DNA of 64,000 nt, taken from positions 45,083 through 109,082 of the forward strand of contig JAJYSJ010000009.1 in assembly GCA_021793645.1 (NCBI GenBank). Reading direction: 5' to 3'. The notes under the pieces were generated by a model. The model was not told the DNA's origin. It searched no databases and worked only from the letters and a program-made list of their open reading frames with translations. Position numbers and translations under genes: made by a program. Origin of the DNA: Bacillota bacterium (GTDB lineage: Bacteria > Bacillota > Sulfobacillia > JAJZYS01 > JAJYTV01). Shown here in pieces: positions 52,718 to 61,188 of the stretch; position 1 is the first letter of the stretch; the number at the start of each line of letters is the position of its first letter.

Positions 52718-54307
52718 ATGGCTGATGCCTTTGACGTCGTCGTCGTCGGCGGGGGGCACAACGCCCTCGTGTCGGCAGCCTATCTCCAAAGCGCGGGCCT
52801 GTCGGTCGTCGTGCTGGAGCGCTGCGCCACGCTGGGCGGCGACGCCGCAACGGAGGAGTTGACGCTGCCGGGCTTCCGGCACGATGTCGCAGCAAGCGCC
52901 CACACCGTCTTCCAGCAGAATCCCTTGGTGCGGGAGGACGAACTGGGCCTGCTCTCCTACGGTCTTCGCTACCAGCGGCCGGACCCCGTGTTCGTGCTGC
53001 CGTTCGAGGACGGGCAAAGCATCGTCATGCACCGCGATGCCGAGCGCACCGCGCAGGAGATCGGGCGATACGACGCGGCGGACGGCGCCGCGTACCTGCG
53101 CCTGCTCTCGGACTGGCGCGCGCTCGCGCCGCTCCAAGGGGCGGAGCGCGGTCGCCCGCCGATGGACCCGGAGGAGTTCGCGCGCCACTGGCGGAGCGGG
53201 CCGCTCGGCGACGAGGGGCTGCGCATCCGCATGGCGAGCGGCATCGAGATCATCCGTGAGCGGTTCTCGCATCCCCGCGTCCGGGCGTTCATGGCCTGGG
53301 CCTCGACGCTGACCTTCGAGGCGATCGACGAGGCGGGGACGGGGCTTTTGCCATTTGCCCTGACGGCGGGGCGCCAGCAGCACAGCTGGACGACGCCGGA
53401 AGGCGGATCCGGCGCGCTGATCGACGCACTGGCAGCGCTGATTGCGTCGCGCGGCGGCCGGATCGAGACGAACGCGGACGTCACGCGCATCCTCCTCGAG
53501 AACGGACGCGCGGTCGGCGTCGAGACGAGAGACGGCCGGCGCCTGCTTGCGCGGCGGGCCGTCGTGAGCGGCCAGCACATCACCGAGATCCCGGGGAGCC
53601 TGCCGGAGGGCAGCGTCGATGAGGAGAGCATGCAGTACGTGCGGCGCTGGCGGGCGGGGCTCACGATGTTCGTCGCGCACTACGCACTGGAGAAAGCACC
53701 GAGCTACCGAATCCTCGGCGGCGAGACGTCTGCCGTGGCGATGGGCCGCCTCTCCTCGGAGACGAGTCTGCTGCGCCAGCTCGGGGCGTTCCGGGTCGGC
53801 GAGACGACGCAGAGGGATCCTTTCCTTCTGGCGATCAATTCGTCGCTCGTGGATCCCCAGCGCGCACCGGAGGGCAGGCACACGCTGAAGCTGATCAGCA
53901 TCCAGCCCTACGATCTCGCGCAGGGACCGCTGCACTGGGACAGTGTCAAGGAGAGCGTCGCGCAGGCAATGCTGGACGCGTACCTGCCCTTCACGACGAA
54001 CCTTTCCCGCGGAGACGTCCTCGCCGCGGCGCTCGAGAGTCCGCTCGACCTCGAACGGCGCAACAAGAACAACTTCCGCGGGTCGGGACATGGCGGCGCG
54101 TCCGATTTCGGGCAGTACGGCTACTACCGCCCCGCGCCGCGCTGGAACGCGTATAGGACCCCGGTTCCCGCGTTGTATCTGACGGGCTCGACGACGCATC
54201 CCGGCGGGTCCGTCTCCGGCTACCCCGGGCGCAATGCGGCGCTCGCGGTGCTGCAGGATCTCGGCATTCCGCTTGCGGACGTCATCGCGCGGGCCCGCGC
54301 GCAGTAG
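52718..54307 (+). CDS. FAD-dependent oxidoreductase of the phytoene-desaturase/PYROXD2 type
   Basis: 529 residues, ATG with AAAGGGG upstream. The dinucleotide-binding fold is at the N-terminus (VVVVGGGHNALVSAAYL), followed by LERCATLGGDAATEELTLPGF; the C-terminal FAD segment is TGSTTHPGGSVSGYPGRNAA. HPGG near the end is typical of this branch, whose members are mostly uncharacterised and oxidise or isomerise C-C or C-N bonds. No carotenoid genes are present; in this operon it most likely oxidises a pathway intermediate. Confidence 0.82.
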   Translation: MADAFDVVVVGGGHNALVSAAYLQSAGLSVVVLERCATLGGDAATEELTLPGFRHDVAASAHTVFQQNPLVREDELGLLSYGLRYQRPDPVFVLPFEDGQSIVMHRDAERTAQEIGRYDAADGAAYLRLLSDWRALAPLQGAERGRPPMDPEEFARHWRSGPLGDEGLRIRMASGIEIIRERFSHPRVRAFMAWASTLTFEAIDEAGTGLLPFALTAGRQQHSWTTPEGGSGALIDALAALIASRGGRIETNADVTRILLENGRAVGVETRDGRRLLARRAVVSGQHITEIPGSLPEGSVDEESMQYVRRWRAGLTMFVAHYALEKAPSYRILGGETSAVAMGRLSSETSLLRQLGAFRVGETTQRDPFLLAINSSLVDPQRAPEGRHTLKLISIQPYDLAQGPLHWDSVKESVAQAMLDAYLPFTTNLSRGDVLAAALESPLDLERRNKNNFRGSGHGGASDFGQYGYYRPAPRWNAYRTPVPALYLTGSTTHPGGSVSGYPGRNAALAVLQDLGIPLADVIARARAQ

Positions 54308-54351
54308 GGCGCAAGGGCGTAGGGCCGATCACTTTGGAGGAGTTGAGTTAG

Positions 54352-55824
54352 ATGTCGAGTGCGTTCGATTGGAAGTCGCCAACGCAGCTCCTGATCGGCG
54401 GCCGCTGGGTGGACGCAGAGGCCAGGCAGACACTGTCCGTCGAGAACCCTGCGACGCAGGAGGAGGTCACGCGGGTCGCCGACGGCACGCCCGCAGACGC
54501 GAGGGCGGCCCTCGAAGCTGCAGCGCAGGCCTTTGCGACTTGGCGGCAAACGAGCGTCTACGAGCGCAGCCGCCTCCTTCGCCGCTGGTATGACCTCGTC
54601 GAGCAGGACCGCGCGAACCTCGGCCGCCTGATGACGATCGAAAACGGCAAGCCGCTCTCCGAGGCGGATGCCGAGGTGACCTACGCCGCGAGCTTCATCG
54701 AGTGGTTCTCGGAGGAGGCGAAGCGCGCCTACGGCCGTACGATCCCGGCGACCCGCGCGGAGAAGCGCATCCTCGTGCTGCGCCAGCCGATCGGCATCGT
54801 CGCTGCGATCACACCGTGGAACTTTCCGGCCGCGATGATTACGCGCAAGGTGGCCCCGGCGATCGCCGCAGGCTGCTCTGTCGTGCTGAAGCCCGCATCG
54901 CAGACGCCGCTCACGGCCCTGCGCCTAGGGGAACTGCTCGAGGAGGCGGGTGCGCCCGCGGGCCTGCTGAACATCGTCACTTCCTCGCACGCCGGCCAGA
55001 TTGCGGATGTCTGGCTCGACGACGCGCGCGTGCGCAAGATCACCTTCACGGGTTCTACCGGCGTGGGCAAGCACCTCATGCGGCGCGCCGCGGGCAACAT
55101 GCAGCGCCTTTCCCTGGAACTTGGGGGGCAGGCGCCCTTCGTCGTGTTCGGCGACGCCGATCTCGAGGTAACGCTCGACGCACTGATGGTGGCAAAGTTC
55201 CGCAATGGCGGGCAGAGCTGCATCGCGGCGAACCGTGTGCTCGTCGAGGAGAACATCGTCGACGAATTCCTCGTGCGGGCATCCCAGCGCGTCGCGAACC
55301 TGCGCGTCGGTCAGGGACTCGAGCCCGGCGTGGCAGTCGGGCCGATGATCGACGCGGCAGGGCGCGAGAAGGTCATGGAGCACATCCAGGATGCCCTCGC
55401 GCACGGTGCGCGCCTGGGTGCCGGCGGACACGCGATCGAGGGCGCAGGGTACTTCGTCGAACCGACGCTGCTCGCGAACGTCGGCCTCGACATGAAGATC
55501 ATGCATGAAGAGACGTTCGGGCCGGTCCTCGCCGTCTCGAGCTTCAAGACCGAGAAGGAAGCAGTGGAAACAGCGAACGCGACGGAGTTCGGCCTGGCGG
55601 CATACCTCTTCACCCAGGACGCAGGGCGCGCCTGGCGCGTTGCGGAGGCGCTCGACTACGGTGTCATCGGCCTGAATGACGGCCTGCCGTCGACGTCCCA
55701 GGCGCCGTTTGGCGGCTTCAAGGAGTCCGGGCTCGGGCGCGAGGGCGCCGAGGAAGGACTCGACGCCTTCCTGGAGACGAAGTACGTATCGTGGGGCGCC
55801 GTGGGCGTCGGTCCGCAAGGCTGA
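54352..55824 (+). CDS. NAD(P)-dependent aldehyde dehydrogenase (succinate-semialdehyde dehydrogenase-like)
   Basis: 490 residues. Cofactor and catalytic regions are intact: TPWNFPAAMITRKVAPAIAAGC, FTGSTGVGKHLM, the general base Glu in LELGGQAPFVV and the nucleophile Cys in FRNGGQSCIAANR (usual form NAGQxC). The closest style is GabD. GGAGGAG is 8 bp before the ATG. It should oxidise an aldehyde released in the pathway to the acid. Confidence 0.9.
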   Translation: MSSAFDWKSPTQLLIGGRWVDAEARQTLSVENPATQEEVTRVADGTPADARAALEAAAQAFATWRQTSVYERSRLLRRWYDLVEQDRANLGRLMTIENGKPLSEADAEVTYAASFIEWFSEEAKRAYGRTIPATRAEKRILVLRQPIGIVAAITPWNFPAAMITRKVAPAIAAGCSVVLKPASQTPLTALRLGELLEEAGAPAGLLNIVTSSHAGQIADVWLDDARVRKITFTGSTGVGKHLMRRAAGNMQRLSLELGGQAPFVVFGDADLEVTLDALMVAKFRNGGQSCIAANRVLVEENIVDEFLVRASQRVANLRVGQGLEPGVAVGPMIDAAGREKVMEHIQDALAHGARLGAGGHAIEGAGYFVEPTLLANVGLDMKIMHEETFGPVLAVSSFKTEKEAVETANATEFGLAAYLFTQDAGRAWRVAEALDYGVIGLNDGLPSTSQAPFGGFKESGLGREGAEEGLDAFLETKYVSWGAVGVGPQG

Positions 55825-55868
55825 TCGAGAGTAGACGCGACGATCCCGGACGGAGTGGAGGACTGACG

Positions 55869-57281
55869 GTGCAGGAATCCCGTACGCAGGTGCTTGTGCT
55901 GGGCGGTGGGCCCGGTGGATACGCAGCGGCCTTCGCAGCCGCCGACCACGGACTCTCCGTCACACTGGTCGACGGGGCGGAGAACCCCGGCGGCGTCTGC
56001 CTCTATGAAGGATGCATCCCCTCGAAGGCCCTTTTGCACGCCGCGGGCGTGCTGCGCGAGGCGGAGGACGCCGCGAGGATCGGTATCTCGTTCGCGGCCC
56101 CGACGGTGGACATCGATAGGCTGCGCACCTGGAAGCGTGGCGTCGTCGACCGCCTCACGCGCGGCCTCGGCACGCTGACGCGCCAGCGCAAGATCACCTA
56201 CGTGCAGGGGCGCGGCGCGTTTCTCGACTCGGGCAGCGTGAAGGTCGAAATGCAGGGCGGCACGGAGCAGCGGATCTACTTCGAGCAGGCGATCGTCGCC
56301 ACCGGCTCGCAGGCCTTCTTCCCGCCGAACTTCCCGAGGAAGAGCGAGCGGATCATGGACGCGGGCGGAGCCCTCGAGCTTCCGGATGTGCCAACGCGTC
56401 TTCTGGTAGTCGGCGGCGGCTACATCGGCACCGAGATGGCGACTATCTACAGCGCGCTCGGGTCGAAGGTGACGCTCGTGGAGCTGACGCCGACACTGCT
56501 TCCGGGCATGGACCCGGACCTTGTGAAGGTGCTTGCGCCGCGCCTGCAAAAGAGCGTCGAAGGAATCCTGCTCGAGACCAGGGTTGCGTCCATGGAGGAG
56601 ACGAAGAACGCGGTGCGCGTTCGGCTGGAGCGCGCTGGTCAGACCACGGAGGCGGAGTTCGACCGCGTCCTCGTCTCGGTCGGTCGTGTGCCAAACACGG
56701 GATCGATCGGTCTCGACAAGGCCGGCGTCACCTTGACGGAGCGCGGCTTCGTCAAGGTCGACGAGGAACGGCGCACCTCGAACCGCGCCATCTTCGCCAT
56801 CGGAGATGTGACGGGCGCGCCGATGCTGGCGCACAAGGCGTCGCGCGAGGGCAAGGTCGCCGCGAACGTGATCGCCGGCAGGACCGACCGCTACATGCCG
56901 CTCGCGGTGCCCGCGGTCGTCTACACGGACCCGGAGCTCGCCTGGGCCGGCCTCACCGAGGCCGAGGCGAAGGCACAGGGCCGCAGCGTGAAGGTCTCGA
57001 CCTTCCCCTGGTCCGCATCGGGCCGCGCGATGACGATCGACCGCCCTGAGGGCGTGACGAAGCTGGTCGTCGACGAGAGGACCGGCGAAGTGCTCGGCAT
57101 GGGCATCGCCGGCCACGGCGCGGGCGACCTGATCGCCGAGGGTGTGCTGGCAGTCGAGATGCAGGCGACGGCGGGGGACATCGGCCTGATGATCCACCCG
57201 CACCCAACCTTCGCGGAGACGATCCTCGAGGCTGCCGAAGCGGCCGAAGGGCATGCGACGCACTTCCTCGGCCGCCGATAG
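55869..57281 (+). CDS. lpd: Dihydrolipoamide dehydrogenase (E3), second copy
   Basis: 470 residues from GTG 55869 (GGAGGAC upstream). Motifs match the copy at 7072-8478: GGGPGGYAAAFAAADHG, redox GGVCLYEGCIPSK, GGGYIGTEMATIY, FAIGDVTG and HPHPTFAETI. The two copies are clearly paralogues. This one should serve the E1/E2 genes of the same operon, 9 kb upstream, in place of the usual adjacent position. Confidence 0.94.
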   Translation: MQESRTQVLVLGGGPGGYAAAFAAADHGLSVTLVDGAENPGGVCLYEGCIPSKALLHAAGVLREAEDAARIGISFAAPTVDIDRLRTWKRGVVDRLTRGLGTLTRQRKITYVQGRGAFLDSGSVKVEMQGGTEQRIYFEQAIVATGSQAFFPPNFPRKSERIMDAGGALELPDVPTRLLVVGGGYIGTEMATIYSALGSKVTLVELTPTLLPGMDPDLVKVLAPRLQKSVEGILLETRVASMEETKNAVRVRLERAGQTTEAEFDRVLVSVGRVPNTGSIGLDKAGVTLTERGFVKVDEERRTSNRAIFAIGDVTGAPMLAHKASREGKVAANVIAGRTDRYMPLAVPAVVYTDPELAWAGLTEAEAKAQGRSVKVSTFPWSASGRAMTIDRPEGVTKLVVDERTGEVLGMGIAGHGAGDLIAEGVLAVEMQATAGDIGLMIHPHPTFAETILEAAEAAEGHATHFLGRR

Positions 57282-57338
57282 GCAGTACGAGCGAATCCGG
57301 GAAGCCTGGATCCCGCTTCAGAGAATGGGGGGCTTTCC

Positions 57339-58346
57339 ATGGCGGCAGACGACCTGCCCCTGGTCGTAGACGTACACGCGCACGACATCCCGAGAAACTT
57401 CCTCGCAGCCCTGCGCCGCAACGAAGAGGCGTTCGGCGCGCGCCTAGAGGACCGCAACGGGCGCCTCTTCGCCGTCCACAAGGAGGGGCACGCCCATCCG
57501 ATCTGGGACGAGTTCACGGACGTGGAAGCGAAGCTGCGGGACATGGACCGCAGGGGCATCCAGACGACGGTCCTCTCGCCGGGCCCGGCATTCTTCGGCT
57601 ACCGGCGCGATCCGGGTGCTGCCGCCGAGATGGCGGCGCTGCTGAATGACGGTACGGCAGAGATGATCGAGGAGGGCGGCGGCCGCCTTCTTGGGATGGC
57701 CGTCGCGCCGATGCAGGACCCTCGGCGCGCCGTCGCGGAACTGGAGCGTGCGGTCAAGGCGTACGGCTACCGCGGCGTCGAGATCGGCAGCGACATCGCC
57801 GGGACGCCGCTCTCGGATCCCTCCCTGCGCGAATTCTTCGCGCGCTGCGAAGAGCTTGACCTCCTGGTGCTCGTCCACCCGTACTTCAACGGCGTCAAGC
57901 CGCGCATGGAGCAGTACTACCTGACGAACCTCTTTGGCAACCCGTTCGATACCGCGCTCTCGATCGCCGATGTCCTGCTCTCGGGGATGCTCGACGAGCT
58001 GCCTCGCCTGAAGCTCCTCTACGTCCACGGGGGCGGCTTCCTTCCGTACCAGATGGGCCGGCTGCGCCACGGCTACAAGGTGCGACCGGAGACGCGCAAG
58101 AACACGCCCCGCTCTCCGGAGGAGTCCTTCCGGCAGCTGTACTTCGACACCCTGACGCACGACCCGGCAGCGCTGCGCTTCCTTGTCGGGATGGTGGGGG
58201 CGGAGCGCGTCTTCCTCGGGACGGACCTGCCCTTCGACATGGCGGACGGCGACCCGGTTGCGACGCTCGACGCGACCTCTCTCAGCGTCGGCGAACGCCG
58301 GCAGATCGCGGGCGGCAACGCCGCCGCCCACTTCGCGGCCAGCTGA
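57339..58346 (+). CDS. ACMSD-family amidohydrolase
   Basis: 335 residues, ATG start. Metal-dependent TIM-barrel features: HAH in VVDVHAHDIP near residue 15, His in LVHPYF (about 185), His in YVHGGGFLPYQMGR (about 230) and Asp in LGTDLPFDM (about 292). The HDIPRNF and LPYQMGR patterns are those of aminocarboxymuconate-semialdehyde decarboxylase and 2,3-dihydroxybenzoate/gamma-resorcylate decarboxylase relatives. It could decarboxylate or hydrolyse a ring-derived or enol intermediate. Confidence 0.85.
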   Translation: MAADDLPLVVDVHAHDIPRNFLAALRRNEEAFGARLEDRNGRLFAVHKEGHAHPIWDEFTDVEAKLRDMDRRGIQTTVLSPGPAFFGYRRDPGAAAEMAALLNDGTAEMIEEGGGRLLGMAVAPMQDPRRAVAELERAVKAYGYRGVEIGSDIAGTPLSDPSLREFFARCEELDLLVLVHPYFNGVKPRMEQYYLTNLFGNPFDTALSIADVLLSGMLDELPRLKLLYVHGGGFLPYQMGRLRHGYKVRPETRKNTPRSPEESFRQLYFDTLTHDPAALRFLVGMVGAERVFLGTDLPFDMADGDPVATLDATSLSVGERRQIAGGNAAAHFAAS

Positions 58347-58438
58347 AGGGTGCTCCACGGCAGGATTTCGGGCCCGCGCCGGGATGCGCGCAGCGCAGCC
58401 TGGGGCGGGCTTCCCCTACGGGGGAGGAGCGTGATGTG

Positions 58439-59590
58439 ATGGTGCAGCCCGAAGTTCAGTTCAGCGATCAGGAGATGGAGCGGCGCTGGCGGTTGGTGCG
58501 GGGCCTCATGGCAGCTGAGGAGCTGGACGCACTCTTGATCTACGGAGCGGGAAGGTACCAGGCCGACATCCACTGGGCGACCGACTGGCCCGGCGGGCGG
58601 GAGGCCTACGCACTCTTCTTTCGTGCAGGTCCGCCGGTGCTTGCCCTGCAGTTCTTCAACCACCTGCCGACGGCGAGAAGGCTCTCCCGCATTCAGGACG
58701 TGCGCTGGGCGGGGCCGCGCAACCCGGAGACGGTGGCTTCGATCCTCCTCGACCGCGACCCCGCCGTCGGGCGCATCGGGATCGCGGGCAGCCTGCCCTT
58801 CGAGCAGTACGTCGAGATCCAGCGGCGCCTCCCGTCGGCGCAACTGCGCGGGGTGGGGGGGACCTACCGCAAGCTGCGCCTCGTGAAGTCCCAGGAGGAG
58901 CTGGTGCGCTTCCGCTATGCGGGATGGCTCGCAGACCTCTCCATGGAGGCCCTGCGCGAAGGCCTTCATCCGGGGCTCCTCCAAGACCGCATGCCGGCCC
59001 TCGTCGAGCAGTCCTATCTCGAACACGGCGGGTACAGCGGCATCCACTACCTCGCGGCGATGCCGATGGACGGCCCCTACCAGGCCGTTCCCTCGCAGTA
59101 TCTCGAGCCGGTGCCGCTCGCGGTGGGGGACGTCGTGATCACGGAGATCACGGCTTGCTACCAGGGCTACCAGGGGCAGATCCACCGCACCTATTCGATC
59201 GGGCGGCCTCCGAGTGCATCGTGGCGGCGCCTGCACGATGCGGCTGTGGAGGCGTTTACGCAGATCGCGCACGCTCTGCGCCCCGGGCGTACGGCGCAGG
59301 ACGTGCTGGAGGCGTCGGGCATCGTCGAACGCCTGGGCTACACGATCATCGACGACCTCGTGCACGGGGCAGATCAGCTGCCCCCGGTGCTGCGCACGCC
59401 CAGGACCCAGCACCAGCCATACGACCGCAGCCTCGTGCTGGAGGAAAACATGGTGCTCGTCGTGCAGCCGAACCTCGTCGACGAGCGGACGGGGCAGGGA
59501 CTGCAGTTCGGCGAGACGCTCATCGTCGCCGCCGAGGGTGCCCGCAGCCTCCACGCATTCGAGCGTGCCTGGGTGCAGTCGGGAGGATAG
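58439..59590 (+). CDS. M24-fold (creatinase/Xaa-Pro peptidase-like) protein without canonical metal ligands
   Basis: 383 residues from ATG 58439 (GGGGGAGGAG upstream). It has an N-terminal creatinase domain (about 1-150) and the pita-bread domain. Aligned with aminopeptidase P, the first ligand Asp is Glu (VVITEITACY), the second Asp is Gln (GYQGQIHRT), and Glu of the EPG motif is Gln (VVQPNLVD); the last Glu position also differs (GLQFGET). A His (LVHGADQ) remains. Creatinase itself is a metal-free M24 enzyme, so this protein may hydrolyse a C-N bond without metal rather than cut peptides. Last gene of the catabolic island. Confidence 0.8.
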   Translation: MVQPEVQFSDQEMERRWRLVRGLMAAEELDALLIYGAGRYQADIHWATDWPGGREAYALFFRAGPPVLALQFFNHLPTARRLSRIQDVRWAGPRNPETVASILLDRDPAVGRIGIAGSLPFEQYVEIQRRLPSAQLRGVGGTYRKLRLVKSQEELVRFRYAGWLADLSMEALREGLHPGLLQDRMPALVEQSYLEHGGYSGIHYLAAMPMDGPYQAVPSQYLEPVPLAVGDVVITEITACYQGYQGQIHRTYSIGRPPSASWRRLHDAAVEAFTQIAHALRPGRTAQDVLEASGIVERLGYTIIDDLVHGADQLPPVLRTPRTQHQPYDRSLVLEENMVLVVQPNLVDERTGQGLQFGETLIVAAEGARSLHAFERAWVQSGG

Positions 59591-59618
59591 AGGACACAAA
59601 GAGGAGCAGTACTGATGG

Positions 59619-59657
59619 GGAAGGCTGCGCGGAAGAGAGCGCGGCCTTCCTCTTATT
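59619..59657 (+). terminator. Terminator at the end of the catabolic island
   Basis: 12-bp stem GGAAGGCTGCGC / GCGCGGCCTTCC with one mismatch and an 8-base loop, followed by TCTTATT. It ends the M24 gene transcript and insulates the riboswitch promoter. Confidence 0.8.
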
Positions 59658-59683
59658 GCACATTGGGCGAGAATGGGGATAAT
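59656..59683 (+). promoter_or_regulatory. Sigma-A-type promoter driving the riboswitch
   Basis: TTGCAC (59656-59661) and GATAAT (59678-59683) with a 16-bp spacer. Transcription would begin near 59690, about 17 nt before the aptamer. Confidence 0.7.
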
Positions 59684-59706
59684 GCAACAAAGTGGGCGCC
59701 TCGCAT

Positions 59707-59797
59707 GACAATGGCAAACCCGGCGAAAGCCGGGGACGCAAAGCCGATCGGGCCTAACCTCCCCGAAACAGGGGGCATGGCGACGGGTTGCCAAGGC
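59707..59797 (+). promoter_or_regulatory. Cyclic-di-GMP class I (GEMM-I) riboswitch aptamer
   Basis: All conserved blocks are present in order. The closing stem is UGGCAA / UUGCCA. P2 follows as CCCGGC-GAAA-GCCGGG with its GNRA loop. Next come the invariant GGACGCAAAGCC and the P3 arm with the tetraloop-receptor side (GGCCUAACCUCCCC ... GGGGGCAUGGCGAC), and then GGGUUGCC. The layout matches the Vc2 aptamer closely, including the G and C that contact the ligand. No coding gene follows on the plus strand: the sequence after 59840 is an ISL3-type remnant, so the switch seems orphaned. The expression platform after GGCUAAGGGAUGGCC is weak. Confidence 0.92.
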
Positions 59798-59839
59798 TAA
59801 GGGATGGCCACTGATGTTTTTCGGCAGGTGTTCTATTTT

Positions 59840-60050
59840 GGGCTCCTCGCTGTTTCGAGTGGTCAAACAGGATTGGGTAGGTTGAAGGAGAGCTTGCCGG
59901 CGATCAGATAGGGCATGAGGATGAGGGTCTGTGGATATCGGTAGCCGCGGGCTCGCCGCTTGGCGGATTGGATCAAGCCGTTGAAGGCTTCGAGCATGCC
60001 GTTGGTGACACGGGAGCGATTGCGGCGCAACGGGCCGCGTCCGCCTTCTT
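59840..60050 (-). pseudogene. ISL3 family transposase, C-terminal remnant
   Basis: The minus frame 60050-59863 reads LRRNRSRVTNGMLEAFNGLI and goes on with QSAKRRARGYRYPQTLILMP to a TGA stop. This is the C-terminal end of ISL3/IS204-type DDE transposases (usual S-N-G-x-x-E-x-x-N-x-x-I-K-x-x-K-R-R-A-x-G). The frame is closed upstream by TAA at about 60050, and about 350 residues are missing. GGGCTCCTCG at 59840 after the stop resembles the GGCTCTTC terminal repeat of the family and probably marks the element's right end. Confidence 0.8.
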
Positions 60051-60132
60051 AGGCAAGGCGCCGCAGCGATACCGTGTCCCGCGGTTTTCCGCCGCGCCTG
60101 AACTGCGCGCAGTGGCTGGAGGGCGAAATGGT

Positions 60133-61188
60133 CTACGGCCGCGGTCCGTGCAGGGGGAGACGTACGGTGAAGCGGCTGCCAGCGGGCGAAGAGACTGCGG
60201 TGACATCACCGCCGTGCAGTTCGACGAGGCTGCGCACGATCGCAAGGCCGAGGCCTGTGCCGCCGCTCTCGCGCGCACGGGCCTTGTCCGCGCGGTAGAA
60301 GCGCTCGAAGATGTGCGGCAGGCTTTCGGGGTCGATGCCGGAGCCCGTGTCGCTGACCTCCAGGATGGCCTGGGCGCCGACTGCGCGCGCCGTCACGTCC
60401 ACCCGTCCGTCGGACGGGGTGTAGTGCAGGGCGTTCGTCAGAAGGTTCAGCATCACTTGGCGCAGGCGGTCTGCGTCGGCGCGCAGGGTCGGCATGCCGT
60501 GGGCAGTGTCTGTGAGCGTGATGCCCTTGTCCTCCGCCACCGGGTCGAGGCTCTCGCGCAGCTGCTGCAGGAGCCCCGCGACATCAACCTCGGAAAGATG
60601 TAGGGAGAGCTGTCCCACGTCCACCAAAGAGAGGTCGCGCAGATCGCCGACGAGGCGCGTCAGGCCGATCACGGCGTCGTGCAGGAGCAGCACCTGTTCG
60701 CTGTCCATCGGCAGGACGCCGTCCTGGATCGACTCGATGCGACCCTTGAGCACGGCGAGCGGGTGACGGATCTCGTGCGCGACATCGGCGAAGAGCTGGC
60801 GTCTCGAGCGCTCCTCCGCGGCCAAGCGGTCGACCATGCGGTTGAAGGACATAGCGAGCGCGGCGACAGAGTCGCCCCCCTCTACATCGACGCGCACGGA
60901 GAGGTCGCGTAGGTTGATCTGTTCCGTGGCCCGGCGCAGGCGATCGAGACGCCGCGTGAAGCGTGCGGTGACGTAGGCGAAGATCGCGCTGCCCAGGGCG
61001 AGGACGAAGAAGACCGCCGGCTGCCAACTGACGCGGCCGGCGCTGTGCCACCAGCCGGCAATCAGCCAGGCGACCGCGAAGAAGCCCCAGAAGAAGGGAA
61101 AGGGCGGCCGGCCGCCGCGGGGCCAGCGCTGCGCGCGCCGCCAACGCCTGTGGCGCCATTGCCACGCATCACGCTCCATGGAGTTCAC
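60133..61188 (-). CDS. Sensor histidine kinase (HAMP, HisKA, HATPase)
   Basis: 351 residues (or 348 from ATG 61179, which has AGGAG 8 bp upstream). A basic, Trp/Arg-rich N-terminus precedes two close membrane spans with almost no external loop. HAMP follows (about 80-130), then HisKA with DVAHEIRHPLAVLKG (phospho-His near residue 145) and an HATPase domain with N (LLTNALHYTP), DTGSGIDPES and GTGLGLAIVRSL. The lack of a sensing loop suggests an intramembrane or cytoplasmic signal. It overlaps the stop of the response regulator gene. The ISL3 remnant lies 80 bp beyond its 3' end. Confidence 0.92.
   Translation of the reverse strand: MNSMERDAWQWRHRRWRRAQRWPRGGRPPFPFFWGFFAVAWLIAGWWHSAGRVSWQPAVFFVLALGSAIFAYVTARFTRRLDRLRRATEQINLRDLSVRVDVEGGDSVAALAMSFNRMVDRLAAEERSRRQLFADVAHEIRHPLAVLKGRIESIQDGVLPMDSEQVLLLHDAVIGLTRLVGDLRDLSLVDVGQLSLHLSEVDVAGLLQQLRESLDPVAEDKGITLTDTAHGMPTLRADADRLRQVMLNLLTNALHYTPSDGRVDVTARAVGAQAILEVSDTGSGIDPESLPHIFERFYRADKARARESGGTGLGLAIVRSLVELHGGDVTAVSSPAGSRFTVRLPLHGPRP

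Noticed and set aside
51788..54199. 803-codon minus-strand open frame
   Set aside because: It is the antisense shadow of livG, livF and the FAD oxidoreductase gene; Arg/Asp-rich composition with no domain and no ribosome binding site.
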